Source of the DNA: Ilumatobacteraceae bacterium
GTDB taxonomy: Bacteria > Actinomycetota > Acidimicrobiia > Acidimicrobiales > Ilumatobacteraceae
Length of the DNA stretch: 64,000 bases
Direction of reading: 5' to 3'
Assembly: GCA_024643255.1 (NCBI GenBank)
Contig: JAHENF010000097.1
Coordinates: 30,798 to 94,797 of the forward strand
The stretch's first letter is position 1; each line of letters starts with the position of its first letter. A program made the position numbers and the translations under genes. Shown here piece after piece: positions 36,427 through 45,997 of this stretch. The notes under the pieces are model-generated. The model made no database searches and was not told the DNA's origin. It worked only from the letters and a program-made list of their open reading frames with translations.

Positions 36427-37257
36427 GTGGCCACGACCGAGCCTGACGACATCGACTCGTTCGACGACGACTTCGACGACGAAGATTTCGAGGACGAGGA
36501 TCTCGACGACGAGAACACACGCGGTGTCGAGCTGCGCGTGGACCACATCGACGACCCGATCGCCCATCTGCTGCGCGGCGACATCGAGGTCGAAGGCCGG
36601 ATGCCGTACAGCAGCAATGCGACCTTCCTCGTCCACGTCACGCACGACGGCAAGAGCCACCCGGCCATCTACAAGCCGACGCGTGGTGAGCGTCCCCTGT
36701 GGGACTTCGAACCCGGGCTGCATCGGCGCGAGGTGGCGACGTATCTCCTGAGCGAACACCTCCGCCTGCACGTCGTTCCGCCGACGGTGTTGCGCGACGG
36801 CCCGCTCGGTGAGGGCTCGGTCCAGTGGTTCGTCACGGCCGACCACAGCCAGCACTACTTCACCATCCACGAGGCTCACCCGGAGTTGCACGACGAACTC
36901 CGGTCGATGGCGCTGCTCGACATCCTCGCCAACAACACCGATCGCAAGAGTGGCCATGTGCTCCTGATCCCCGCCCGCGAGGGGCGCCCCGCGTCGGTGT
37001 GGGGCATCGACAATGGCCTGTGCTTCGCCGCCGACTACAAGCTGCGAACCGTGATCTGGGAGTTCGGTGACGAACCGATCGACGACGTTCTGCTCGAGCG
37101 GGTCGGTCGGCTGTGCGAGGGTGTGCCCTTGGAGATCGCCGCACTGTTGGCCGACGACGAGGTCGAGGCGCTGCAGGGACGCGCCGCGTGGTGCGTCACA
37201 CACCGTCGGTTCCCGACGGACCCGAGCGGTCGTCGCTATCCGTGGCCGTTGGTCTGA
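36427..37257 (+). CDS. SCO1664 family protein, PI-kinase-like
   Basis: A 276-residue protein with a strongly acidic N-terminus of about 35 residues (runs of Asp/Glu), then a domain like bacterial phosphatidylinositol 3/4-kinase-type proteins: AIYKPTRGERPLWDF for the nucleotide-binding Lys, LDILANNTDRKSGHVL for the catalytic loop and WGIDNGLCF for the metal-binding Asp. It may phosphorylate a small molecule or protein. It is the third gene of the conserved trio. The GTG start is 6 bp after the DUF3090 stop. Confidence 0.88.
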   Translation: MATTEPDDIDSFDDDFDDEDFEDEDLDDENTRGVELRVDHIDDPIAHLLRGDIEVEGRMPYSSNATFLVHVTHDGKSHPAIYKPTRGERPLWDFEPGLHRREVATYLLSEHLRLHVVPPTVLRDGPLGEGSVQWFVTADHSQHYFTIHEAHPELHDELRSMALLDILANNTDRKSGHVLLIPAREGRPASVWGIDNGLCFAADYKLRTVIWEFGDEPIDDVLLERVGRLCEGVPLEIAALLADDEVEALQGRAAWCVTHRRFPTDPSGRRYPWPLV

Positions 37258-37259
37258 GG

Positions 37260-38255
37260 ATGGACGACCACGCCGAGGATTCGAGGCTCGACGAGCTGAT
37301 TCATCGGGCTGACCTCGACGAGCTCGTCCGTCTGATCGACGACCGATGCGCCGCGCGCGACTGGGACGGCGTGCTGCGAATTCGCGATCGTTGCCGGCAC
37401 GCGGTGGCGACCGGGCGTCAGCTGTGGCCGGCGGCGACGCTCTCCGAGTTCAGGCTGGCACTGCTCGCCGGCGCGACCTTCGTCGCCGCGGTCCTCGACG
37501 AGTCCGACGGGTTGTCGGGACGATTCACCATCGGCCCGCTCACCGAAGTCGCCGCGCAGCACCACACGTGGGACGATCTCGCCCCGGTGCTCGATCGAGG
37601 ACCACGGGCAGCGTTCGTCGCGCACGAGCGTGTGCTGCGCGGTGATGTGATCGACGACGACGATCTCCCGGCCGTGCTCGATTTGCCACTCGCGCTCCAG
37701 TCCTGGGAGCCGGACTACGCGCTGGCGACCTACACCGATGAGGGGGCCGAGTTCCCGATGCCATCGCTTCCGGAGCGGTGGTACGACGTCGAGCCGGTTC
37801 CGGACGAGATACTCGACGACGACGTCGAGTACGCCGTGCAACAGCTCGTGGAGCCGTGGACGACCAGCTCGAACGGTCAGGTCGACGTCGTGTGCGTCGA
37901 CGGTGATGTCGCCGGGGCGCTCGGCGCCCTGGGCCTCCGCCGCGCTCGCGTGGTCGATCTCGAGCCCGCCACCGCCATCGCGTGGCTCGCGTGGGCGGGG
38001 GCAAGCGGTGGGGCTCACGGTCGACGGCGTGGTGCTGCGGCGGGGAGATTCGGCGCCTGGTGGACACTGGCAGCGCTGGGCGATCTGACCGACGAGTGGC
38101 CGATCGATCCCGATGAACTCGGTGCGCTGGCGAACGAGCTTCGCTGGTACCGCTGGGATGCGCACGAGCCCGCGATGGGCTGGAATCTTCAGATCGCCGT
38201 CGAGGACCCGGGCGAGTCCGTCTCCTGGGCGATCCTCGCCCGCGACGCCACCTGA
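37260..38255 (+). CDS. Hypothetical protein
   Basis: An acidic 331-residue protein that I cannot assign to a family. The first 170 residues are helical with a repeat-like Leu/Arg pattern (LDELVRLIDDRCAARDWDGVLRIRDRC); the rest contains Trp-rich segments near the end (GAWWTLAALGDL, WYRWDAHEPAMGWN). The start codon is 2 bp after the SCO1664-family stop, so it probably belongs to the same operon. It ends before copy C of the palindromic repeat. Confidence 0.75.
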   Translation: MDDHAEDSRLDELIHRADLDELVRLIDDRCAARDWDGVLRIRDRCRHAVATGRQLWPAATLSEFRLALLAGATFVAAVLDESDGLSGRFTIGPLTEVAAQHHTWDDLAPVLDRGPRAAFVAHERVLRGDVIDDDDLPAVLDLPLALQSWEPDYALATYTDEGAEFPMPSLPERWYDVEPVPDEILDDDVEYAVQQLVEPWTTSSNGQVDVVCVDGDVAGALGALGLRRARVVDLEPATAIAWLAWAGASGGAHGRRRGAAAGRFGAWWTLAALGDLTDEWPIDPDELGALANELRWYRWDAHEPAMGWNLQIAVEDPGESVSWAILARDAT

Positions 38256-38279
38256 AAACCCCAAGCACGCCCTGAAAAC

Positions 38280-38334
38280 CCCGAAATTCGGAGCCGATGT
38301 TGCGCCCAGCGCAACATTCGCTCCGAATTTCGGA
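38280..38334. repeat. 55-bp palindromic element, copy C
   Basis: CCCGAAATTCGGAGCCGAT arm, GTTGCGC-CCA-GCGCAAC inner stem and TCGCTCCGAATTTCGGA arm. It sits between two convergent genes and could act as a bidirectional terminator. A short direct repeat CCTGAAAACCCC precedes it twice. Confidence 0.87.
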
Positions 38335-38371
38335 TTGAGAACGATCTCGGGTTCGGGGTGGAGGGGTGCGG

Positions 38372-39340
38372 TCAGCCGCGGGCGGCGAGTGCTTCGAGCA
38401 ACTGCGGCAGGACCTTGTGCACGTCACCGACGATGCCGAGGTCGGCGACACCGAAGATCGGCGCCTCCTTGTCCTTGTTGATCGCGATGATGTTCTTCGA
38501 GCCCTTCATGCCCACCATGTGCTGGGTCGCACCGGAGATGCCGGCAGCGATGTAGACCGTCGGCTTGACGACCTTGCCGGTCTGGCCGACCTGGTAGCTG
38601 TAGGGAACCCAGCCGGCGTCGACGATCGCGCGGGACGCACCCGGCGCACCGTGCAGTGCCTTGGCCAGCGATTCGATCATCGCGTACTTGTCGGCCTCGC
38701 CGAGACCACGGCCACCGGCGACCACGACCGCTGCTTCATCGAGCTTGGGACCCGAGGTCTCCTCGACGTGCACGGCCGTCACGGTCGCACCTGCGGCCGA
38801 ACCCAGATCGGGAACGGGAGCGGCCACGACCTCACCGGCAGCACCGGCGCCGGGTTCGGCGACGAAGCTCTTCGGACGGAAGGCAGCGAGGAATGGACGC
38901 TCGCCCGTGAACGTCGAGTTGACGAGCTTGGATCCGCCGAACACCGGCGTCTGCACCGTGACGGCATCGCCTTCGACGGTGATGCTCGTCGAGTTGGTCA
39001 GCACGGTGCGATCGAGCTTGACCGACAGCCGCGCCATCACGTCGCGCCCTTCGTAGCTCTGCGGGAACATGATCAAGTCGGGCGAGTCGCCGCCGTTGAT
39101 CACGGCCTGCATCGCGGCCGAGACGGCCACGCCGGGCAGGGCCCCGCCGAGATCGCCCGTTGCGTAGACCTTGGCTGCGCCGTGGTCGCCGAGCGCTGCG
39201 GCCACCGCAGCGCCATCACCGGCGATGAAGGCCGAGACGTTGCCGCCGAGGCTGCGGGCCTTGGTGAGCAGTTCGAGCGTGCCCGTCGTCGGCGCGCCGT
39301 CGGCGGCCTGTGCGAACACCCAGATGTTGTCGATTCCCAT
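38372..39340 (-). CDS. etfA: Electron transfer flavoprotein alpha subunit
   Basis: A 322-residue FAD-binding subunit of ETF, which takes electrons from acyl-CoA dehydrogenases and passes them to the quinone pool. The C-terminal FAD signature is intact: [19 protein letters not shown] and [26 protein letters not shown]. The ATG at 39340 gives normal length; the longer track ORF overlaps etfB. It follows etfB by 11 bp in one operon. Confidence 0.96.
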   Translation of the reverse strand: MGIDNIWVFAQAADGAPTTGTLELLTKARSLGGNVSAFIAGDGAAVAAALGDHGAAKVYATGDLGGALPGVAVSAAMQAVINGGDSPDLIMFPQSYEGRDVMARLSVKLDRTVLTNSTSITVEGDAVTVQTPVFGGSKLVNSTFTGERPFLAAFRPKSFVAEPGAGAAGEVVAAPVPDLGSAAGATVTAVHVEETSGPKLDEAAVVVAGGRGLGEADKYAMIESLAKALHGAPGASRAIVDAGWVPYSYQVGQTGKVVKPTVYIAAGISGATQHMVGMKGSKNIIAINKDKEAPIFGVADLGIVGDVHKVLPQLLEALAARG

Positions 39341-39351
39341 GATCGGTCTCC

Positions 39352-40119
39352 TCAGATGACTTTCAGGTTGTCGAGGAACTCGACGATCTTGTTGAACGAT
39401 TCGCCATCGTCTTCGATGACCTCGCCGGCCTCGCGAGCCGGAGCATCCTCGACGGACGTGATCTGCTGCGCCCACGAGACGGACTCGACGCCGAGGTCGG
39501 CAGCCGTGACGGTGTCGACCGGCTTCGACTTCGCGGCCATGATGCCCTTGAAGCTCGGGTAGCGGGGCTCGACGACGCCGGCGGTCACCGACACGACGGC
39601 GGGAAGCGGGCACGTGACCTCGTCGTAGCCGGCCTCGGTCTGGCGATCGACCTTCAGCGTGCCGTCGGCGATCTCGACCGTCTTGGCGAACGTGATCGAC
39701 GGGAGCCCGAGGACCTCGGCGAGCTGCTCGGGCACCGTGCCGGTGTAGCCGTCGGACGACTCGGTGCCCGCGATGATCAGATCGACATCGCCGAGCCGCT
39801 TCGTGGCGGCCGCGAGCACCTTGGCGGTGGTCAGCGCATCGGCGCCGGCGAGCGACGGATCGCTCACGAGCACCGCTTTGGCTGCACCCATCGCGAGGGC
39901 GGTGCGCAGGCCCGATACTTCGTCGTTCGGGGCCATCGACACGAGGCTGACCTCGCCGCCGCCGGCCGCCGTGACGAGCTGCAACGCCATCTCGACGCCG
40001 TAACTGTCGGACTCGTCGAGGATGAGTTTGCCGTCACGCTTGAGCGTGTTGGTGGAGGGATCCAGCTCGCCCGGCAGGGCCGGGTCCGGGATCTGCTTGA
40101 CGCAGACGATCACGTTCAT
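39352..40119 (-). CDS. etfB: Electron transfer flavoprotein beta subunit
   Basis: A 255-residue AMP-binding subunit of ETF. The start [13 protein letters not shown] and the [19 protein letters not shown] signature segment are typical, as is the C-terminal [22 protein letters not shown]. The ATG at 40119 has GGAGAG 4 nt upstream, so the track start at 40131 is unlikely. It is divergent from the lipid kinase gene. Confidence 0.96.
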   Translation of the reverse strand: MNVIVCVKQIPDPALPGELDPSTNTLKRDGKLILDESDSYGVEMALQLVTAAGGGEVSLVSMAPNDEVSGLRTALAMGAAKAVLVSDPSLAGADALTTAKVLAAATKRLGDVDLIIAGTESSDGYTGTVPEQLAEVLGLPSITFAKTVEIADGTLKVDRQTEAGYDEVTCPLPAVVSVTAGVVEPRYPSFKGIMAAKSKPVDTVTAADLGVESVSWAQQITSVEDAPAREAGEVIEDDGESFNKIVEFLDNLKVI

Positions 40120-40215
40120 AAGGCTCTCCAAGTTACCGGTGAGTCAAGTTCGACCCAAACTCGTGCGAGCGGTCTCACAGCGAGCATCCCGCTGTCTGCG
40201 TTACCGTCACAGTCC

Positions 40216-41154
40216 TTGAAGGTCCTGCTCGTCGTCAACTCGTTCGCATCGTCGGTCACGGCTCGCAACACCGTGATCGTGCATCGGCGGCTCAGCCGCG
40301 ATCACGACGTCGAGATGGTCGAGACCAACCGGCGCGGGCACGCCACCAGGTTCGCTCACGATGCCGTGCGGCGCGGGGTCGATGTCGTGATCGGTTTCGG
40401 CGGCGATGGGACGCTCAACGAGGTCGCGACCGGCATCGCCGGCTCGGACACCGCGCTCGGTGTGCTCCCGGGGGGATCGACGAACGTCTTCGCACGCACC
40501 CTCGGGATGCCGAACGACCCGGTCGAGGCCGTCGAGTTCCTCGCCAACGGCATCGATGCGGCCGACTTCCGTTCGATCGGACTGGGCCAGGTCAATGGCC
40601 GCTACTTCTGCTTCCACACCGGGATCGGTTTCGATGCCGCGGTCGTCGAGCGGGTCGAGAAGCGGGGATCGCTGAAACGGTGGCTCGGGCATCCCCTGTT
40701 CATCTGGGCGGGGCTCACCACATGGCTGACGGGCTACGACCGCCGGCGGCCGCACTTCAGGGTGATCGAGGACGACGACATCGTCGACGGCTACTTCACG
40801 ATCGTGCTGAACACCAGCCCGTACACGTACCTCGGCAATCGGCCGCTCGACCTCTCACCCGCCGCCACGCTCGACCGCGGCCTCGTCGCGATCACGTTCA
40901 CGAAGATGACGTCCGTGGCGATCCTGTCGTCGTTGACCGGGGCGCTGCGAGGGGGCGGCGTGAAGCCGTCGGCACATCTCGACGTCCGCGAGGACGTCGC
41001 ACAACTGATCATCGAGAACGAGGTGCCGTTTCCGTACCAGGTCGACGGCGACGCGCTCGGGTCGACCACCCGCCTCGAGTTCGTTCATGTCCCCGACGCC
41101 GTGAAGCTGGTCGTGCCGCTCAGCGAGCCGGCCACGACGCCCACGCCGGGCTGA
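40216..41154 (+). CDS. Diacylglycerol kinase-like lipid kinase
   Basis: A 312-residue member of the diacylglycerol/sphingosine kinase family (DagK/YegS type) that phosphorylates a lipid alcohol at the membrane. The nucleotide loop is GFGGDGTLNEVATGI, with LPGGSTNVFARTLG and the C-terminal YQVDGDALG segment. The TTG start lies 8 nt after TACCGT with no Shine-Dalgarno sequence, a leaderless candidate. Its 3' end overlaps the convergent glycerophosphodiesterase gene by 35 bp. Confidence 0.92.
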   Translation: MKVLLVVNSFASSVTARNTVIVHRRLSRDHDVEMVETNRRGHATRFAHDAVRRGVDVVIGFGGDGTLNEVATGIAGSDTALGVLPGGSTNVFARTLGMPNDPVEAVEFLANGIDAADFRSIGLGQVNGRYFCFHTGIGFDAAVVERVEKRGSLKRWLGHPLFIWAGLTTWLTGYDRRRPHFRVIEDDDIVDGYFTIVLNTSPYTYLGNRPLDLSPAATLDRGLVAITFTKMTSVAILSSLTGALRGGGVKPSAHLDVREDVAQLIIENEVPFPYQVDGDALGSTTRLEFVHVPDAVKLVVPLSEPATTPTPG

Positions 41155-41833
41155 CGACCGCCGCGTCGTCTCCACGGCCGAGCGCCCGCAATGCGACATC
41201 GGGCACGTCGGTGCAGACCCCGTCGACGCCCATCGCGGCGAGATCGACGAGGCGCTCGGGATCGTTGCAGGTCCACGTGTTCACGGCGAGCCCGGCAGCG
41301 TGGCAGCGATCGACGAACTCCTCGGTGACGTTCGGCTCCCAGGGATGCACGGCGCAGTGGCCCGCGTCGGCGATGCCCTCGATGCGATCGAGCGAGACCG
41401 TCGACACCAGCCACGCGGTCGGGATCTCCGGCGCTACGCGCCGACAGGCCTCCAGCGTGTCCCACGAGAAGGACGAGATGAGCCATCGGGACGACGCGGC
41501 CCGACCGCGGCGCCGCAGCACCGACACGATTGGCTCGACCATCGCCATCGTCGGATCGAAGCCGGCGTCGGCCGGCCAGTTCTTGATCTCGACGTTGACG
41601 AGCATCCGTTCACCGCACGCGTCGAGCACGTCGTCGAGCGTCGCGAGACCGAGACGATCGACGTCGTCGACCGAGTCCGGCAACGGGTCGTGGGCGATCA
41701 GCAGGCGGCCATCGGGGACCCGACGAACGTCCAGTTCGATCCCGTCGGCCGACATCTCGTCGGCGAGACGGAACGCGGCCGGTGTGTTCTCGGCCGCGGC
41801 CAGGGATGCACCTCGATGACCCAGCACGAGCAT
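41120..41833 (-). CDS. Glycerophosphodiester phosphodiesterase
   Basis: A 237-residue TIM-barrel phosphodiesterase that splits glycerophosphodiesters into glycerol 3-phosphate and an alcohol. Catalytic motifs are HRGASLAAAENT near the start, the metal-binding pair in GIELDVRR and HDP. No signal peptide is visible, so it acts in the cytosol. The ATG at 41833 was chosen because the domain begins three residues later. Overlap with the convergent lipid kinase gene ties two lipid-turnover genes together. Confidence 0.92.
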   Translation of the reverse strand: MLVLGHRGASLAAAENTPAAFRLADEMSADGIELDVRRVPDGRLLIAHDPLPDSVDDVDRLGLATLDDVLDACGERMLVNVEIKNWPADAGFDPTMAMVEPIVSVLRRRGRAASSRWLISSFSWDTLEACRRVAPEIPTAWLVSTVSLDRIEGIADAGHCAVHPWEPNVTEEFVDRCHAAGLAVNTWTCNDPERLVDLAAMGVDGVCTDVPDVALRALGRGDDAAVVSPAWASWPAR

Positions 41834-42050
41834 GGTCCCATCATGGCGGTGTCGGAGGTCGCCGTTCGAACGCAAGATGAACGCACGTCGAGCAGATCAT
41901 GAACATTCGGGCCAATCGTCCCTTGCGAGGTGGTGATATCGCGCTTACAGTCAACCCCGGCCTGAGGCCCTGTGTCGTCGCTCCGAGCGGCGAAACCGCC
42001 CACAACCCCCGGCGATCCGCTCGCCCCAAACACCTTCGAGGAGCACCAAC

Positions 42051-42350
42051 GTGTCGATCCTTGCGTCCAGCCTGACCCTGGGAGCCGCGGACTACGAATG
42101 GCGAGACGATGCCATCTGCCGTGACACCGATCCAGAGTTGTTCTTCCCGGTGGGGACCACCGGGCATGCGCTGTACCAGATCGATCGAGCCAAGCAGGTG
42201 TGCACGGAGTGCCACGTTGCCAAGCAGTGCCTCGATTTCGCGCTCGACACAAACCAGGATTCCGGCATCTGGGGTGGGCTGACCGAGGAGGAGCGGCGCG
42301 TGATCCGCCGCCGCCGGGTCGCCGCAGCGCGCGCAGCGCGCGCGAGCTGA
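42051..42350 (+). CDS. WhiB-family iron-sulfur regulator (WhiB1-like)
   Basis: A 99-residue WhiB protein holding a 4Fe-4S cluster with four Cys residues (AICRDTD, VCTECHVAKQC) and the GIWGGLTEEERR turn that contacts the main sigma factor. The basic C-terminus (RRRRVAAARAARA) binds DNA. The GTG start follows a GAGGAG ribosome-binding site and the 217-bp upstream region is long enough for complex control. Convergent with a PdtaS-type kinase gene, as for whiB1 and pdtaS in mycobacteria, which supports WhiB1 orthology. Confidence 0.93.
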   Translation: MSILASSLTLGAADYEWRDDAICRDTDPELFFPVGTTGHALYQIDRAKQVCTECHVAKQCLDFALDTNQDSGIWGGLTEEERRVIRRRRVAAARAARAS

Positions 42351-42353
42351 CGC

Positions 42354-43865
42354 TCAGTCGTCGGTCGGCACGGTCAGCTCGATGATCGTGCCGTGCTGTC
42401 GGCTCGAACCGTCACCGATGCCGGACAACTCGAGTTCGATGGTGGTCGCGGGTCGGATCTCGATGGTGCCGTTGAGTTCCGTCGTCACGAGCGTCCTCAC
42501 GATCGAGAGCCCGAGGCCCTTGGCCTGATCGAGTTCGAACGACGGCTCGACACCGCGACCGTTGTCGACCACGCGCACCGTGAGGCGGCCGTCGAGATGG
42601 CTCAGCGCCACGTTGACCTCGCCCCCACCACTGCCTTCCGGGAACCCGTGATCGACGGCGTTCTGCAGCAGTTCGGTGAGCACCACCGAGAGCGGCGTGG
42701 CCGTGTTGGCGGGAATCCGGCCTCCGTCGCCGCCGACGGTGAAGCGCACCGGTCGATCGGGTGACTGCAGGCTCTCCTCGGCGAGACGCAACAGCGGCCG
42801 GACGATCTCGATGAAGGCGATGTCTTCACCGGGCTCACGCGACAGTGACTCGTGGACCAGCGCAATCGTACGGATTCGACGCACCGACTCCTGGACGGCC
42901 GCCTTCGCCTCCGGATTGGTGAGCCGGCGCGCCTGGAGGCGCAACAGCGACGAGATCGTCTGCAGGTTGTTCTTGACGCGGTGATGGATCTCGCGGATCG
43001 TTGCGTCCTTGCTCAGCAGCAGGCGGTCACGCTTGCGGAGTTCGGTCACGTCACGGACCAGGAGCAGGCCGCCGGCGATCTCCGATCCGGACTCGGTCGT
43101 GGTCACGAGCGGGACGCAGCGACACAGCAGCGTCACGTCGGCGCCCTGCTCGAATTCCTCGACGATCGGTTCGCGTCGCTCGAATGCCTGACGAACCGGC
43201 CCGTCGTGGAAGCCGAGTTCGGCGAGGCGCATGCCCACCGGGTTCGCCTGGATGCCGACGCGGTGCAGCGCTGAATTCGCGTTGGGTGAGACGTAGGTGA
43301 CCGTGCCGGTCGCATCGAGCGTCAGCACGCCGTCGCCGACGCGTGGAGCGGCGCTCGAGTCCGCGACGCGACCTGCGAACGGGAACGTGCCGACCTCGAT
43401 CATCTGCGCGAACTCCTCGAAGATGAACGAGTAGTTGCGTTCGAGTTCGCCGAGTGGACGCCCTGCTCTGACCTTCCACTCCTTGGACAACACTGCGATG
43501 ATCTCGCCGTCTCGTCGCACCGGCATCGCCAACATGCGGGCGTGGTTGACGTCGGCGCCACCGCTGTCGTTCTCGATGGCGCCTTCGACACGCTGGCCGG
43601 TCTCGGCCGCCCGTTCGATCAGCTCGGCCTCATCGCCGTTGGCCCACGATCCGATGTAGTCGGTGGCATAGATCGTCTGGTTGGTGGCCGGGCGGACCTG
43701 ATCGACGGTCAGCCACTTCCGGTCGTCGGATCGGACGTAGAGCAGCAGGTCGGCGAAGCACAGATCGGCGAGGAACGCCCACTCCGCCGTGAGGCGGTGG
43801 AGGTGATCGATGTCGTCACGGTCGAGCGTCGTGTGCTCGCGGGCCAGTTCGGCAAGAGAGGTCAT
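42354..43865 (-). CDS. Sensor histidine kinase, PdtaS type
   Basis: A 503-residue soluble kinase with an N-terminal GAF-like domain (about residues 10-160), a PAS domain (about 180-275), a HisKA_2 dimerisation domain with the phospho-acceptor region IREIHHRVKNNLQTISSLLRL (His 294/295) and a HATPase (ELLQNAVDHGF). No membrane segment is seen. Homologues such as PdtaS phosphorylate an ANTAR-domain regulator that binds RNA; no such partner lies nearby. The 3-bp gap to whiB matches the mycobacterial order. The ATG at 43865 is 8 nt after CAGAAT. Confidence 0.9.
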   Translation of the reverse strand: MTSLAELAREHTTLDRDDIDHLHRLTAEWAFLADLCFADLLLYVRSDDRKWLTVDQVRPATNQTIYATDYIGSWANGDEAELIERAAETGQRVEGAIENDSGGADVNHARMLAMPVRRDGEIIAVLSKEWKVRAGRPLGELERNYSFIFEEFAQMIEVGTFPFAGRVADSSAAPRVGDGVLTLDATGTVTYVSPNANSALHRVGIQANPVGMRLAELGFHDGPVRQAFERREPIVEEFEQGADVTLLCRCVPLVTTTESGSEIAGGLLLVRDVTELRKRDRLLLSKDATIREIHHRVKNNLQTISSLLRLQARRLTNPEAKAAVQESVRRIRTIALVHESLSREPGEDIAFIEIVRPLLRLAEESLQSPDRPVRFTVGGDGGRIPANTATPLSVVLTELLQNAVDHGFPEGSGGGEVNVALSHLDGRLTVRVVDNGRGVEPSFELDQAKGLGLSIVRTLVTTELNGTIEIRPATTIELELSGIGDGSSRQHGTIIELTVPTDD

Positions 43866-43884
43866 CACCGTTGATTCTGCCTGA

Positions 43885-45048
43885 TCATCCGCCGTCGCGG
43901 AGGTGACCGGCGAGCGCACCGAGCCCGGCGAGGTCGTGGATGTCGCCCTCCAGCCACGGCACGACCAGCAGCGCAGGTGCGAGATCGGCGAGTTCCGAAC
44001 GGCGATCCGACTCCCTGGCAGCGACGAGTGCGACATCGTCGAACCTGGTGGCGATCTGCTCCAGGACCGCGCTGACCTGCTTGCGCGGAGCATCGAGGCG
44101 AGCGGCGACGCTGTCGGCCAGTTCGCCGTCGGCATGCTCGAGCAGCCCCGCGGCACTCTCGGCGGCCGCCGAGGTCGCGAGGGCGACGGGGAGCACCCGG
44201 TTCGCGACGATCGCGCCGAGCGACATCCCCCGCTCGATCAGGGAGCGAGCAAGGAATCGGGCCTCGTAGCTCGGTGCGGTCTCGAGCGTCGTCACGACGA
44301 CGAACGCCGTGCGGGGATCCCGCAGCAGTGCCTCGACCTCTTTCGCCCGGCGCACGAACCCTCCCTCCATCGCCTGGAACAACACGAAGAAGTCGGCGAT
44401 GTCCTGGAGGAATCGCGACCCGAGGACCCGATCGGCCACTTGGTAGAACGGCTTCGAGGCGACGGTGAAGAGTCGCGAGCGGTACGGAACGGTGAGCCAG
44501 CGCAGCAGGCGACTGCCGAAGAACTCGATCATGCGATTCGGCGCGTCGAGGATCGACAGCGCATTGCGTGACGGTGGCGTGTCGACGATGACGAGATCGA
44601 AATCACCGGTGGCGTGGAGATCGTGCAACTGTTCCATCGCCAGGTACTCGTGGCTGTGCACGAAGCGGCTCGTGATGTTCTCGTACAGCGGGTTGGCGAG
44701 CACGGCATCGCGCGTCGCGTCGTCGGGCGCGTGTCGTGTGATCAGCTCGTCCCAGCCCGCCTTGGTGTCGAGCATCGCGACCCACACCTCACCGCGGACC
44801 TTGACGCCGGCTGCGACGAACGCCTTCGGATCGATCCGGACCGGCGTGTTGCCGAACTCGTCGAGGCCGAGCGCCGTCGCGAGACGGCGTGCAGGATCGA
44901 CGGTGATCACCAGGATGCGGCCCTTGTGCCGTTGGGCGGCCGCGACGCCGAGTGCCGCGGCAATCGTGGTCTTGCCCACGCCGCCCGATCCGGCGACGAG
45001 GATCATCTCGCGACTCGCGAGCAGGTTGTCGAGCTCAGCCACGACCAT
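43885..45048 (-). CDS. ArsA/Get3-like ATPase, second subunit
   Basis: A 387-residue P-loop ATPase of the anion-transporter/Get3 family. Walker A is VAGSGGVGKTT, with Ser where the deviant Walker lysine usually stands. LVITVDPARRLATALG and VIVDTPPSRNAL are also typical. It overlaps the start of the first ArsA gene's stop by 14 bp, so the two are translated together and probably form a heteromer, as in mycobacterial Rv3679/Rv3680. Their role is linked to membrane protein or lipid homeostasis in mycobacteria; the role here is inferred. Confidence 0.9.
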   Translation of the reverse strand: MVVAELDNLLASREMILVAGSGGVGKTTIAAALGVAAAQRHKGRILVITVDPARRLATALGLDEFGNTPVRIDPKAFVAAGVKVRGEVWVAMLDTKAGWDELITRHAPDDATRDAVLANPLYENITSRFVHSHEYLAMEQLHDLHATGDFDLVIVDTPPSRNALSILDAPNRMIEFFGSRLLRWLTVPYRSRLFTVASKPFYQVADRVLGSRFLQDIADFFVLFQAMEGGFVRRAKEVEALLRDPRTAFVVVTTLETAPSYEARFLARSLIERGMSLGAIVANRVLPVALATSAAAESAAGLLEHADGELADSVAARLDAPRKQVSAVLEQIATRFDDVALVAARESDRRSELADLAPALLVVPWLEGDIHDLAGLGALAGHLRDGG

Positions 45049-45997
45049 CAACGCCTGACGGTGGTTCGGGGTCGAGTTCGTCGGTGAGTGCCTGCGCGAC
45101 GAGCGAGACGACGCGTGGACCGGACCCTCGAGAGAACAACTCGGGCACGGTGATGATCGGCAGCCCGTCGGCGACGTCACCGCTCGATTCGAGCCAATGG
45201 CGGAGTCGATCGAGATGCTCGGCGCCGGTGCTGCGGCGTGTCTCGGTCAGGCGGGCTGCGTCGACGACGGTTGCCACGGCAGGCCCCGCGACGTCGACCA
45301 GCAGTTCCATCGCGTCGTCGAGTCGGTCGACGACGGCCTGTTCGCGTCGGCTGAACATCGCCGGCAGGACACGATTGGCGATGACCGCGGACGCATGGGC
45401 ACCGGTCTCGTCACGAAGTCGACCGAGGAGATCGATGGTCTCGGTGACCGGCATCTCCTCGGGGGTCGTCACGACGGCCACCCCGGTGCGCATCGGATCG
45501 TCGAGGATGTCGAGCATCCACTGTGTCTGGTCGCGGACCAGGCCGACCTGGACGAGGTCGGCGATCACCTTCGGCGCGCCGATCTGGCTGACGATGTGCC
45601 CGCTGGCCTCCGCGTCGACGACGATGAGGTCGTAGTGGCGTTCGCGTACCTCGTAGCAGAGCTTGCCCACCCCGAGGATCTCCTTCACGCCGGGAGCGGC
45701 GTCGGCGACGAAGTCGAACGTGGACGCGAGCGGCCCGATTCGTCCCAACAAGGGGATGCGTACGAACAATCGGAGGTACTCGCGCAGCGAGTCCTCGGTG
45801 TTCATGGCCATCGCATGCAGTTGAGGCGCGACCTCGGTCGGTTCGAAGCCCAACTCGCCGACGTCGAAGGCGGTGGCGAGCGCTCCCTTCGCGTCCATCT
45901 CGCACACGAGAGTGCGGCGACCATGGCGCGCCGCAACCTCCGCGATCGCGGCCGCGACGGTGGTCTTGCCGACGCCTCCTTTGCCCGTGACCCACAA
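45035..45997 (-). CDS. ArsA/Get3-like ATPase, first subunit
   Basis: A 320-residue or longer P-loop ATPase with the canonical deviant Walker A (TGKGGVGKTT), LVCEMDAKGALATAF and the switch LIVVDAEASGH. The first track codon, TTG at 45997, leaves only three residues before the Walker motif. In frame upstream there are 14 more codons that look like part of the family (GRPGLLDLDLLW), and GGAGG lies 6 nt before a CTG at 46039. That CTG, three bases before the DUF3107 stop, may be the true start. It belongs to the DUF3107/ArsA/ArsA operon. Confidence 0.88.
   Translation of the reverse strand: MWVTGKGGVGKTTVAAAIAEVAARHGRRTLVCEMDAKGALATAFDVGELGFEPTEVAPQLHAMAMNTEDSLREYLRLFVRIPLLGRIGPLASTFDFVADAAPGVKEILGVGKLCYEVRERHYDLIVVDAEASGHIVSQIGAPKVIADLVQVGLVRDQTQWMLDILDDPMRTGVAVVTTPEEMPVTETIDLLGRLRDETGAHASAVIANRVLPAMFSRREQAVVDRLDDAMELLVDVAGPAVATVVDAARLTETRRSTGAEHLDRLRHWLESSGDVADGLPIITVPELFSRGSGPRVVSLVAQALTDELDPEPPSGVDGRG

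Noticed and set aside
41934-41952. GCGCTTACA upstream of whiB as a third LacI operator
   Set aside because: Only a half-site matches; the other half lacks the TGTAAGC symmetry.
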